NCBI GenBank assembly: GCA_026936335.1 | Contig: JAPMXV010000015.1 | Location: 62,001-126,000, forward strand | Source of the DNA: Mantamonas sphyraenae | Lineage: Eukaryota > CRuMs > Mantamonadidae | DNA length: 64,000 nucleotides | Direction: 5' to 3' | Program-made: the position numbers and the translations under genes | Part shown: piece after piece, positions 38,401 to 50,262 of the stretch | How the letters are laid out: every line of letters begins with the position of its first letter | How positions within the stretch are numbered: the first letter of the stretch is position 1 | The notes under the pieces: model-generated | Database searches by the model: none | The model's input: the letters and a program-made list of their open reading frames with translations, nothing else | What the model was told of the DNA's origin: nothing

Positions 38401-41400
38401 CTCAGCTCTGCCTCGCGTGACATGGCGCCGCTCAGCTCTTCCTCTCGCTTGGCCAGTGTCGCCTGCAGATCGCGCACTTGCTTCTCTGACGCCTGCACAC
38501 GCTCGCGGCAACCCTGCAGCTCGCTCGCAATCCCTTCGTGCAGGCCCTCAAAGTGTGCCTTCAGGTCTGCGTCCGTCTTGATTTGGAACATTGTCTGCTG
38601 CAGCATGTCCTTCTCCTTTGCCAGCTCCTCCAATCGCTGTTCGCTGCGCTCCAGACGCTCCCTCGCCTCTCGCAGCTGCTCTTCGCACGTCGTCCTCCTG
38701 CGAGCCTGTTCACTGCACTCCACCTCCCTTTCGCTGAGCTCCTTGCGCACACGCTCCACCTCATTCTCCAGTTGTTCCATACGCCTCTCGCTCTGTGCCA
38801 TCTCGCGCCGGCTCTCTTCGTACTTGCCACTCACTTCGCTCAGCGACGCCGCCAACCCGTCTCCCCGTTGCTTCTCCACGCGCCACTGTTCGTTGATGCC
38901 GTTCTTTTCGCTCGCCATCTTTTCCATGGCCAGCTCCAGCTGCTCCTTGCGTGCGCTCAGCTCCCTGCACTTTTCTCGTGTGCTCTCCAGGCTCGATTCC
39001 GTGCCTGCCAGACGCACGCCCATCGCGCTGAGCTCGCGCTTCACCTCGTCCAGCTCACTCTTTGCCTCGTTTGCAGCCGCTGTCCGCTCGCCCTTTTCCC
39101 TCTCTGCCCCTTCGCGTGCCTGGTGAAGTGCGTCCTCGCACTTGCGCAGCTCGTCTTTGACCCGCTCCAACTCCCGGGCCGTGCTCCCGTGTTCCGTGCG
39201 TTCCTTCCCCAGAGTCCCTTCCAGGCTACGCACACGCTCTTGGCTGCCCTTCAGCGCCCCGTCCTGCTGCTGCTCCCTTGCGAGCACCATCTTCATCTCG
39301 TACTCCGCCTTTGTCTGGACGTCCTTTGCATGGAACTCGGCGCGTGCCTTTTCCGCTTCCAGACTGCGCACAGTCGATTGGAGCTGCTCGCGCAGCTCAC
39401 GCAGTTGCACCACCTCGCTCTGAGCCACGGTCAGCTCTCGCTCCGTGTCTCCTAGGCGCCTCGCTGTCGCCTCCAGGTTGGTTTGCAGCTCCCGCGTGCG
39501 GCCCTGCTCTTGATTCAGCGCCATCTGCGCCCTGTCCAGCTCGCTCGTCAGGTTGCTGTTCCTCTCCTGCGCCATCGACTGGTCCGTGGCCAGCGCGTTC
39601 CTCGTTTGGTTCACCTGGATCAGCTCCATCTGCATCGTCTGCGCATGCTCCTGTGCAGCGCGCATGTCCCGTCGCGTCTCTTTCAGCTCCTCCTCCACCT
39701 TGTCCTTCATCTGGTGCTCAAACTCGTATCTGTTCTTCCACTCCGACGTCGTGCGCATCTCCGCCGCCGTCCTTTCCTGCGCCTCCTTCGTCGCCCTTTC
39801 CTGTGCTTCCAGTTTGCCTTCCAGCTCCTTGACACGTCCTTGCACTGCAATCTCCTTCCGCTCCATCTCCTCCTTCACCTTGTTCGTCCTCGCCAGGATT
39901 TCTTCACGTTCGCGTCCGTGCTGCACCAACAGCGCCTCCTTTGCCGCCGCAAAGTCGTCTCGCGCCTGTTCCAGTCTGTTCTTCAAATTCTCTTGCTGCA
40001 TGCTCAGATGCTGTACCTGCACCGTTGCTTCCTCCTGCTTGCGCTTCCACTCGTCTCGCTCGATTTCCAGCCTCCTGTTCCACTCGGCCATCATGGCCGC
40101 GTTCTGTGCCTCCTTCTCTGCGTTGCTCCGTGCGTTCTCCACCTCCTTTTCCAGTCGCTTGCGTGCCGCCACCAAATCCTCTCGGTCGTTCTTGGTTGCC
40201 TGCTCCGCACGCACTTTCACCTCGTACTCAAACTTGGAGTCCCACGAGCGCAACTCGGCCGTAAGCAGCTTCACCTTCATCTCAAGCTCGTGCTGCACCT
40301 TGACCTGGCCCTCCAGCTTCTGTTTGATCACTTCCACGTCTCGCTCCGCCTGCTCCGCCTTGCGCTCAAACTGTTCCTTCTCCCGGGACAGACGCTCCAC
40401 CGTCGCGTTCAGGATCCCTTCTGTGTTTTTGCGCAACGACGCCTCGCCTTCGTATTTGCCCTTCCACTCCTCCGACGCACGCAGCAACGCCTGGTTGTTC
40501 GCCTGCATCTGGTGCATCGTCTCACCGTTCTCCTCCTGCTTCACACGCAACTCCTCGCACTCACTTCGCGCTGCTGCCAGATCCCTCTCCAGACCCTGCC
40601 GCTGTGTCATCATTTCCGCCTTGACCTCTTCCAGATCTTTGACCCGCGTGCGCATCTCCTTCACCTCGCGCGCTTGACCGTGCATCTGCGTGTCCTTTGC
40701 CACCACGTCTGTGTGGAGTGCCGTACGTTCCTGCTCCACCTTGTTCAGTTGCGCCTGCAGCCCTGCTCGGATGTCGGCGTCGCCTTCGCGCAGCCGCTCC
40801 AGTTCCTTCACCGATCGGGTCGCCTCTTTCAGGTCGCTCTTCAGCTCGTCGTTCTCTGCCTCCAGGTGTTCGCACGTGCTTCGCAGCGCACTCAACTCCG
40901 CCGCTGCGGCTGCTTTGTCCGTCAGCACCTTGTGCACCCTGTTCTGCACGCTGTTCATCAGCGACTGAACCTGCGCCGTGCTCTGTTCCCCTCGCATGGC
41001 AATGTCCTCCACCGGCTGCCCTTCTGCCATCGCGCGGCGGGTGTCCATCAGGAACCCAAACGTCACTGTCTTCAGCGTGTCCAGGTCCGCCTTGGCCGCA
41101 AGCACCTTTTCCAGCGCCAGCTTCTTCTCCTGCAACGCCAGCTTCAGCTTGTCGTTTTCCTCCCGCAAGCCACGCTTCAGCTCCTGCAGCGCACCTGCGT
41201 TTCCTCCGCCTCCCGCGCCGCCGCTGCTGCTGCCTCCTCCCATGCCCATGCCTCCTCCGCTCACCTGCCGCTGCAGATGCACCGTTGTTTCCAACTCGTC
41301 CTGCAGACGTGCGTTGATGCGTTGCATTTCTCGCTTGTGGTGCGTCTCCATGTCCTCGTTGTCTGCCAGTGCACGCTCCAGCTCTCGTTGCGTGCGTACA

Positions 41401-42387
41401 AGCTCCTCCTTCTTTGTGTCCAGCTCGTGGCGCACTTCGCGCAGCTCGCTCTCAAACTTCACGTGCAACTCCCGCACCTCTGTCTGCATCAGCTCCATTT
41501 CCCGCTCTGCGTTGAAGCGCATCTCCTTCAGCGCCTCCGACGCCTGCACCTCGTCTTCGTAATGCTGGTTCAGCATCTGCATTTGCCCGTTTGCCGCACC
41601 CAGATTCTTTTCCAGCCACGACGTGACCCGTTGCGCCTCGCCCAGGAAGCGCAACACATCGTCTGCGCCAAAGCCGCTCTGTCCGCTCGCCGCGCGCCTC
41701 GACGCCATCTGCCGACGTGTTTTGGAGCGTCGCTCGTTCAGCTCCTCCATCTTGCGGTCAAACGCGCTCGTCTCGTCGTCGTCGTCGTCGCCACCCGCAC
41801 TGCTCAAGCTGAACCTGCCTGAGTTCAGCTTGCTCTCTACGTCTCGGTTCAGCTGCTCTGCCATCTCCTGTGCCTGGTGCAGCACGTTGACAGCCTCGGC
41901 AAACACCTGCCGCGTACGCTCCTTGTACGCCGTTTCGTATGCTGCCGCCATCGTCGTGTTCTCCAATCCGCCCGTTCGGTTGAACATTGGCGTCGGAGGG
42001 ATAGATGCTGCGCTGGTGTTCATCGCCGCGCTGCTCATCATGCCTCCTCCTGCGCCGCCGCCGCCCGCGCTTTCGCTTCGCCCCACGCCGCCTTGCGGCA
42101 CAATGCGGCTCATGTTGCTGCGTACAAACGTTTGGCCCAGAGTGGACGCCGTCACACGCTCCGTGGCGTGCTTCAGCTCCCATTTGAGCCTCGACAGTTC
42201 CGTTTCGCTGTCTCGCAGCTGCGAACTCAGTTTCTCCCGCTCCTTCCACAGGCTGTCTCGTTCGTTCTCACTCAGACGCAGGTCTTCCTGCAGGCGACGC
42301 ATGCTCTGTTCCATGTCCGACAGCTCGTGCTGGTAGTTGCCCGTCAGCTGGTCGGCTTCTGCCACGCGCGCCTCGCTCTCCTTGATG

Positions 42388-42420
<33 letters not shown>

Positions 42421-43938
42421 ATCGAATGCAACAGGCCGCACATACCCATGTGTGTTCACGCCTGTGTCAGTTCTCCTCCACCTCCCGCTGGCGAAACCCC
42501 TTCCCCACCTTGTCCCACATTCTCCCGGCCAAAAACATACCGTGACTCCATCTCCAGCTTCAGCTGGCGCATCTTGTCACTCAGCACCTGATTCTGCTCG
42601 TCGTGAAATCCTTTGGTGGCCTTGAGCTCCTTGTGCAGCTTGGCTACAAGCTGTTCGGCCCCTTTGCGGCTGGTGGTCTCCTGCTCCAAACGCTTGTGCA
42701 GCGATTCCATGTCCCGTTCTGCCAGCTGCAGGGCATCTGCAAGCTCCCGCTTCTCGATTTCCACCTTGGTGGCCTTGGTGCGCAGCTTCCGCTGTGCCAC
42801 ATGGGTCGTGCGTGGCGTCAGTTTCTCCCGCCCAAATGACATGCCGTTACGCGCCTGGCGCGTCCCTCTCACCTATTCCGCCATCCCTCTCCCAGTCTGT
42901 CCTTACCTTTGTGTCTTCCGCCCCAGCCAGCTTGTTCTTGAGCTCCTCTACCTCCTCCTGCAGGATGGCGTTGCTCTGCTGCATCTTGGTCAGTGACGAG
43001 TTGCTAAACGATTGCTGCTCCAGTACAAGATGCTTGTCTTTCTTCAGCTTCTTGACCAGCTCGCCCAGCTGCTGCGAGGCCTCGTATGCCTCTTTGTACT
43101 TTGCGTTGAGCATATCTCGCTCCTGCTTGACACTGGCCAGTTCCTTCTGTGCTGTGTTGCGTGCTCGTTTCGCCTCTTTGTGCTTTTGGCTGAGGGTTTC
43201 GTTGCGCCGCCTCAGTTCGCCCACCTCCACCCACACGTTGCCTTCCTCGCTGCCATCCATCATGGCTGCGTCGCGTGGGTCCACCACCGCTGTGCTTCCG
43301 CTCGAGCTCGTGCCCGTGTGGCCCGACATGCCCGATTTGCTGCCTCGTTTGCTCGACATGCTGCTGCTGCCGTACCGCGCCAAGATGCTGCTGCTGCTGT
43401 TCTTGCTCAATCCAATGCCGCTGCCGCTCGTGCTGCTGCTGACCCGTTTCTTCTTGAGTTTGCGCTTGCCCTTCTTGACTGTACGCTTTGTCTGCTTGCT
43501 GCTGCTGCTCTTGCTTGGCCTGCTGACTCCGACTCCGCTGCTTCGTCGTTCGCTTTCGCTTGTGCTGGAGTTGTCGCTGCTCGACTCGTCGCTGCTCTCG
43601 TTTGCGTCCTCGCTGCTCTCGCTGCCGCTGTCTGCTGATGTGTGTGCGGCTGCTGCTTCTTCCTCTTCGGCTGCTCGTCGGCGCTCTTGTTCCTGCTGCT
43701 CCTGAGTCGTTTCGTACACGGAACGCAGATTCAAAGACTGGTTGCTGCTCGTGCGTCGTTGCAGCGCTGCTGTTGTCGATTGGGAGCGTCCTCGGCCCGA
43801 AAGTTGCAGATTCTTGTTGGTACGCTTCGACAGATTGTCCATTCGGTGTGCGTCACCAACACTTGCTCGAAATGTGCGCCGTGGGTGGTTGTTGTTGCGC
43901 TCCCAGCGCGGCAGCGTCGCTCCTGCCTGCTCAACCAT
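35424..43938 (-). CDS. Giant coiled-coil protein (about 2,750 aa)
   Basis: Three exons, 43938-42907, 42791-42541 and 42387-35424, are in phase (donors GTAAGG and GTATGT; acceptors GGCACAG and ACACAG). Exon 3 is almost 7 kb. The first 230 residues are disordered: Ser/Asp/Glu runs, a basic KKGKRKLKKKRV patch and a Ser-rich region. Coiled coil then runs almost unbroken (Glu/Gln/Lys/Arg/Leu heptads), with one Gly/Ser/Met-rich break near residue 490 and a Gly-rich break near 810. No motor, FHA, calponin or GRIP domain is seen. Candidates are golgin, centrosomal/rootlet or TPR/NuMA-type scaffolds, which cannot be separated by eye. The start is uncertain: in-frame ATGs at 43980, 43938 and about 43841. 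Confidence 0.85.
42389..42419. repeat. (TG)n/(CA)n microsatellite at a 3' splice site
   Basis: About 15 TG units on the plus strand. On the minus-strand gene this is a CA repeat running directly into the ACACAG acceptor of exon 3 of the giant coiled-coil gene, with no intervening pyrimidine tract. Confidence 0.95.
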
Positions 43939-44084
43939 CCCACCCGCCCACCCGCCCCTACTCTTGTTCCATGCACCCATAGTGTCCTGGCTTTGGCTGT
44001 GACCCTGTTTCCTCGTCCACGCCCCCCTCGTGTCAGCAGCGCTGCCGTGCTCAAAACAACACAAGCGCGGAGACCCCCCACCCC

Positions 44085-45774
44085 ATGGACGCCACGCGCC
44101 CAGCTCCGACGGTGTCCTTCGAGGACATTGACGAGCAGAAGAAGCAAGCGATCATTGCCAGTCGCACGGGCCTGTACCGTCGGTCGGGGTCGCCTGTGTC
44201 GAACAAGCACGTCGACGAGCGTCAGCGGTTGTGTGGGTCCAGGCCTGCTCGTACGCAGCAGTGTGCCCACAGCCGAGCAGGAGAGCGCTTCCACACTCCT
44301 ACCCAAGTTTTCTGTACAGGTGGTAGGCGATGGATGGCTCCAGGACTACCATGGCAACGGCGGCGGCCTGCTCATCATTGTGGCGAGCCTGACGACCACC
44401 CAGGGCGGCCATGTCGAGTTTTGCATCCGCAAACGAGACGACTACTTTGCCTCTCATGACCAGGCCTGCCCTTTGGAGGACGACTTTCCCTTGCTCGACT
44501 ACAACACACGCCGAAAGGTCAAGGGCCGCTACCACCTCACACACCTCTACAGCCGCAAGGTCGACCTCGAACACACAGCCCATTTTGCACACATCCTCCC
44601 CTACGTCCTCGGCTCAGACCTCGGCGACAAGAACACTCGCTTCTGTGTCGCCTTCTCCTTGTACATTCAAGTAAGTCCAGGTAGCCCACGTGTGCAATGC
44701 CCAAAAACTCGCGGCAAACGCCGTACACAGCCCTGCACGAGTGGCACCACATGCTCTTTGCTTTCCATGCGCATGTTCTCTGTGTTTCTTTCTCTCTCTC
44801 CCTCCCATTCCCAGCCGTGCTGTGCCACACGAGTCCTTGCGCTGCAGGACGCCACAAAGACAAAATGCCTGCTTGCCCCAAGCGTTTGGTCCGTTGGCTG
44901 ACGTCCCGTTTGTTCCGGCGCCGTGCGCAAACGCGTCCCGAATTGCCCGCACAGAACGAATTTGGCGAGTTTGAACTGCTGAGCGAACAGCGCACAAACT
45001 CGTTCACCGTGTGCTCCAAGCGTAACACGAGGCGCAAGGCCAAACGAAAGAAGAAGAGCACCCCCGACTGCGATCCGCAACTCGGCAGCGCCAGCGAATA
45101 CCTCACCGCCGTGGAAGAGAATCCCAGCAAACGAGTGATGAGCAGTGGCAGCAGCACAGTGTCCAATGCCTCGTCCACCTCCTCCGTAGGCAGCAGCAGC
45201 AGCGCCGTTTTCACAGCCCCAACCTCCACCGCAACCTACCTCTTTGGAGGCAGCACAGACGCATATCTCGACCGCTCCAACGGCGCCGGTCCATGGTCGT
45301 CTCGCTCCAGCGTGAGCAGCAGACACAGCCACGTATCCGACCTGGAAAGCGTCGCTTCCGTGGACGGCCTGGATCTCGAACTCGCCGACATGCACATCTG
45401 GTCTGCAAACAGTCCCGCGGGGAATGCATCCAGCAAGGCTGGCCACAGGCCACGCGCAGGCTCAGGCACAGGTTCGTACAATGGCGCTCCCACACGCTAC
45501 TCGGAAGCCGAATCGTACAAACTCAACTTGCCCGAGGAGGTGCTGCTGTCCGACAGCACCTACAGCGAATCCAACAGCGTCGCTTCCTCGGTCATTTCCG
45601 ATGCAGACCTCTTTGCACGTGACGACTATGATCTCAGCACAGGCTCCAGTGCCCTTGATCTGACCCCTGCACGAGTGTCCTCCTCCTCCTCAAGCAGCAC
45701 CTCCTCCTCCTCATCGTCGTCTGCATCATCATCGTCCTCCGCGGCGGCCAATGTGGCAGGGCCCTCCTACGGCC

Positions 45775-45823
<49 letters not shown>

Positions 45824-47122
45824 GGCAGGGGGACGCTTGGGCAGGCGCACTGCGTCCGTCTCTTCGACCTCGTCAGCCTCTTCCTCGTCGGCTGCTGCCG
45901 CTGCCTCCACCAAACGTGGCGTTTCCTTTGATCTCTCCTCCCTCACATCGCTGTCAACTGAAGCCGCAGTGGCGTCTGAACACACGGACGAGGAAATGGG
46001 CGTGTTCCACTTGGGCGGCGGCGCAAACGCGTCGTCCTCGGCGGCACGCTCGTCCACAAGCTCGGCCACCGCAGTGCTGCGCCTGCCCATGTTTGACGCA
46101 TCACTGGAATCGTCGCTGTTGCTGTACCGCAGCGCACTGCTGGGTCTGGACAGCACCTTCAACGACAAGAAGCTGCTTCGCCAGTTTGCCAGCGAGATGT
46201 ACACAGAATGGGTTGCTGGCACGCCTGGCCTGCAACGCGCCATCCACAACAACACCCCGTACCAACTTGATCGTGGCCTGGGCATGGACACAGGCGGCAG
46301 TGTGAGCAAGCAGGCACGCATCGACAGGCGCATCCGCGCAACCTTCCTCTCCGCCGTGATGGGATTTCTTCGCGCCCTGTGGGCCACTCTTGACGAGTTG
46401 CTGGTGGTGCACAAAAAGCAGGCGGCTCCCCTCGCCGGTGCCATGGCCTCGTCGCTGGGGCCTGCTGCAAGTGGAAGCTCGGGTGACATGTTTCTGGAGG
46501 AGGCCAGCGAGGATGTCTGCGACAACGAGGACGAGTATGACTCGCGCACCATCAGTTCAGTGGGAGGCCTCACCACAAACACAGATCTCATGGACTACGA
46601 CGACGTGGACCCGCTGCAACACCTGCAACCGCTGTCCCTGCGCTTGCTCATTCGCATCGCCTTCTTCTCCTCCGAATTCCTCCACCTGTGCGACCTCGAC
46701 AGCGTGTTTGGACCCGGCTGGAACTTTGGAGCAGATGTGCACACCTACCCCGTCGTCATGACGCTCATTGTGTCTCTTCAGCCCGAACTGTATACTCTGG
46801 TGCCATCCTCGGCCCTCTTGTCCACCAGCACCTGGAATGTCGTCGCACTCGACCAGATGCTCAAGCAAAACGAGGAATTGTTCTCCCAGGAGCAGTTGGA
46901 GCACATGGAACGCATCCATGGCCGTCTCCTCACCCTGCGCCACGGTGAAGAGTTCTGGCTCTGGCTGGACGAGCAAAATGGACGCTTCTTCGCGCACCCT
47001 CATCGCAATCTGCCACCGCTCACCCTCTTGTCTGCCAGTTGGTTGCCACCTGCATCTGTGTTTGTTCTTGTTTGTGGGTTGCGAGTTGCATTGTGTCGAT
47101 CGTTCCGACCTGCCTGCCGCAG
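44085..47122 (+). CDS. Unrecognised Ser-rich protein with conserved-looking blocks
   Basis: The model is approximate. It starts at ATG 44085 (ATRPAPTVSFEDIDEQKK). The frame shifts near 44230-44270, probably by a short intron into the frame reading VVGDGWLQDYHGNGGGLLI. An intron begins at the strong donor CAA|GTAAGT (44671), most plausibly ending at 44882 (CCCCAAG). The long exon then encodes a basic start, a Ser-rich low-complexity middle with an Arg-Asp repeat, and two ordered blocks: FDASLESSLLLYRSALLGLD...ATFLSAVMGFLRALWATLDELL and LLIRIAFFSSEFLHLCDLDSVFGPGW...FWLWLDEQ. The first region could be a C2-like or beta-rich domain. The 3' end is unresolved: the frame runs open into the next gene, or an intron ending at 47122 could bring a TGA at 47146-47148. 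Confidence 0.55.
45777..45824. repeat. AGGGAC hexamer tandem repeat encoding an Arg-Asp run
   Basis: About eight AGGGAC units in frame in the upstream Ser-rich gene encode alternating Arg and Asp. The hexamer arrays in phase give a charged dipeptide repeat like the RD domains of some RNA-binding proteins. Confidence 0.9.
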
Positions 47123-47144
47123 CGCCACAGCAGCCACCCGAAAG

Positions 47145-50120
47145 ATGAGTGTGATTGCATCCGCAGAAGCTGCCTTCAACGCAGAGCAGACCTCGTTGGT
47201 TGCAGACAGCTATGCCAACTTCTGGCAGGCCATGCGCAACAAGGACGCTGCCACAGAGTACCTCGCTGCCCTGCTGCTCAAGCTCAACGCTCTCAACGCC
47301 GGGTAAGCAAGCAAGCCCTCCCGTTTTGGCCACCCGCCACCCACGCCCCTGCCATTGCCCTTTCCATCCCTCCTCTCCGTTTCCATCTCCACCCACGTTC
47401 CAGTCCTGGCTCGCCCCCTGGTCTGCAGTGCCTCGTGGGCCCTCACCGCCAGAGCTCCCTCGCCACTTTCCTCTTTTGTTTTGCGCTCAATCCCTGACCC
47501 CTCGCACCCGCGCAGTGACACCACCAGCCTTGCAGACATCATGAACGCCGCCAAGAGCGGCAACATCTCTTCCTCCTCCAAGGGCAAGGGCAAAGAGATT
47601 TCTGACGATCAAGATATCCTTCCATTCGCCCCTGTCTGCAATAGCCAGCCCAAAGCCTGCTCCGCGTTTTTTTGCCCGGCGCCACGCCGCCCATCCCCCT
47701 CTTCTCTCCCACGCTTCCCCGCTCGCCTGCATGCTCTCCTGCACGTAATCCGCCTTCCCATGCCTGCAACTGTGCACGTGCCACTCGCACGTCTCCGTTG
47801 CATCCTACATACCCGTTCCCTTGATGGTCCTCTGGGCCCGCTCAGCTCCCATTTTTCAGGTTGTTGGCCTTGACGAAAAGCTCTTTTCCCTCTCTCGCCT
47901 CTCCCGCGCCTCCCCTGCCCCTTCCCCGACCCCTCACTGCGTCTGCAGCGTGCCATTGTCACCACCGTCTTCTTCCTCGTCCTCTTCTACGACGTCAACA
48001 TCGAGGACGACCTCGTCAAGGCCATTGCTGAGCGCTGGAACCAAACGGTTGGCAAGAGCGTCGTCAACATCACCTTTATCGAGGAGATGCTGCGTGTGCT
48101 TGCCCCTGGCTACCTCTCCTCCAAGGAGGCTGTCCTCTCCTTCATGGAGCAGCTGAGCAACATCAACCATCACGTCGGCATCTACGAGGCCCTCCCGGAA
48201 ATGAGCGAGCCCACCGATTCCCGCGTCGCCTCCGCCGCCCTCATCTTCCTCTACATCCAGCGCCAGCTTCGCAGCGGCAAGCGCATCAACGAGTTTGTGC
48301 AGACCGGCCTGGCCCTCCTGCAAAACTCCTCCATGGCCAAGGGCCGTGCCGTGGCCCTCCTTCACTTTCTGCAGGAGATTGTGTGCCAGTACCCTTTCCT
48401 GGGCCAGTCTCTGCTCCAGGACGCCCTCAGCGCTGTGCGTCCCCTCTACCTGTGGCCCCTTCCCTACGGCCAGATGGCACGCGACACCCTTGAGCTCATC
48501 GACGACGAGCTGTCCGCCCCGGCCTTTGCCCTCATGAAGAACTTCAACACGCAGTACCCGGAGTTCCTCACCGGTGAGGAGTTTGACGAGACCAACCGCA
48601 CCATCTACATCCTGCTGGACAAGAGTTCCGAGCTGGGCAAAACCTTTGAGGATGTCATCACCACCAGTGCCCAGCAGAGCGCCCTCGACCCGGCCCTCGT
48701 CAAGGCCCACGTCCTGGCTGCCACCCTCAAGGCGAACCTGTATGACCCCAAGGCCGAAGGTGCCGAGGAGCCGCAGTACGCCACCGAGCTGCTCGACGCA
48801 GAGGCCCTGCACGGCTTCTACACGCGCACCTACGAAGTGCTTGCCGCCGTCGTGGACATGAAGTGGGAGGATGCCGAAGCCGCACGCAAGAAGGAGCTGC
48901 AAACCATTGCCGACGAGCTGCTGGCTGCCACGGGTGCCCTCAAGGGCGACGACTACGTGGCCGCCTTCACCGACGCCGTGCCCGCCATGCCCAACTACAC
49001 CTACGTGTTCCAGGAGGTGCAGGGTGAGCGTCTCAAGGACTGCGGCGAGCTGGGCAGCAACAAGCTGCCGCGCACGTCCGCCTACGACGAGCTGGAGGCC
49101 CTGCTGGCCAAGTTCCCGGCACCCGAAGACGAAACAGCCGAACCCAAGCTGGTGCGCGTGGGCATTGCCGGCAGCGACCAAAGCCTGCTCAACGTCGTGT
49201 GCGGCTACACCACACAGATGCAGATGAACAAGGCTGCGTTCAAGCACCTGCAGGTGCAGTTCTATCTGCTGCCCCTGGGTGATGAGGGCGACAACAAGTT
49301 TGCCGACTTTCTCGGCGTGTACGACGGCTGGTACGGACGCCACGTCAACGCCTCCCTGCTGGGCATCACCAACATTGTGCCTTCCCTCTACAACGCCAAG
49401 GACAAGCTGGGCTCCTCATCCTCGCGCTCCGGGGGCGCTGGGACAGCAGACGCCATCGACCTGGAGAGCCTGAACATCAGCGACGCAGGCCTGAACATGC
49501 AGCCCACCCCTGCCAACACAGTCATGATGCATGTGGACAACTACTTCCGCAACGCACGTAACGTCCTGCCGCTCACCGTGAACCAGTGCGAGTGCTACGA
49601 GAGCCAGAGCGACTCGACCCCCGTCAAGACATACCTGTTTGTGCACAGCGTGGAGGTGGGCCAAAAGGTGCACGACGCCGGCCAGAGCAAGTTTGAAAAG
49701 AAGAAGGTCAAGTTTGACCCGCCTGCGATGACGCTCAAGTTCACCAACATGAACGTGTTGGGCCGTGCTCGTCAGGCCCCGCTCATCGAGGGACGCACCT
49801 TTGAGAGCATCACCGTGTCCAACACACCCTCCATGGACTTTGAGGGCACCGTGCCCAACCCCAGCGAACCCTGGCTGGAGCTCTTCACCCGTGAGTGGGA
49901 CAAGAAGAAGAAGAAGACGGCCGCGCAGCTGGAGAGCACCTTCCACGTCGGTGTGCTGGAAGTCAAGTGCGACGACAAGAAGGCCGACTTTGACATCATG
50001 CTCGACGGCGAGTTGCTCGGCCCGTACGCCAAGATCAAGCTCACCTCCGTCAAGGACATCGAAGACGACCAGCTCAACCTGCAGATGAACGTGGTCACCT
50101 CCACTGCCTTGGACATGTGA
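47145..50120 (+). CDS. PIK3R5: PI3K-gamma regulatory subunit, p101/p84 family
   Basis: Adaptor that ties class IB PI3K catalytic subunits to G-protein beta-gamma. Model exons 47145-47302, 47516-47633 and 47949-50120 join in phase to 815 aa (human p101 is 880). The middle donor (GTCTGC) is weak, so that junction is tentative. Family landmarks seen: a helical N-terminal region ending LWPLPYGQMARDTLELIDDELSAP (human has WPVPY...IDAELKAP); the alpha/beta domain start VRVGIAGSDQSL...VQFYLLPLG; FADFLGVYDGWYGRHV (human LGMLDPWYERNV); and MMHVDNYFRNARNVLPL with FVHSVEVG. The C-terminal part is the region that in p101 binds beta-gamma. Codon usage is strongly C/G-ending from 48,000 on. Confidence 0.82.
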
Positions 50121-50151
50121 GCAGCATCGTGAGACAGGTTTCCACCACCAA

Positions 50152-50186
<35 letters not shown>

Positions 50187-50262
50187 CCGCCACCAACACA
50201 TCCTCCAAAATGAAGGCCAGTCGTTCGATCGCAGTTTTCTTTTGCATTTTCTCTGCTCTTCC

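Noticed and set aside
37273-39126. Long plus-strand open frames (Ser/Arg/Cys-rich) across 35.5-42.3 kb
   Set aside because: They are antisense shadows of the Glu/Gln/Lys/Leu-rich coiled coil, where the biased codons remove stops on the other strand. Their composition is implausible.
42389-42419. TG repeat as Z-DNA or regulatory element
   Set aside because: Its position at the acceptor of a gene is explained by splicing. Nothing else supports a regulatory role.
47860-47947. Extra exon in the PI3K adaptor after TTTTTCAG at about 47860
   Set aside because: No usable donor follows before the real acceptor at 47948, and its frame does not join the conserved RAIVTTVFF exon.
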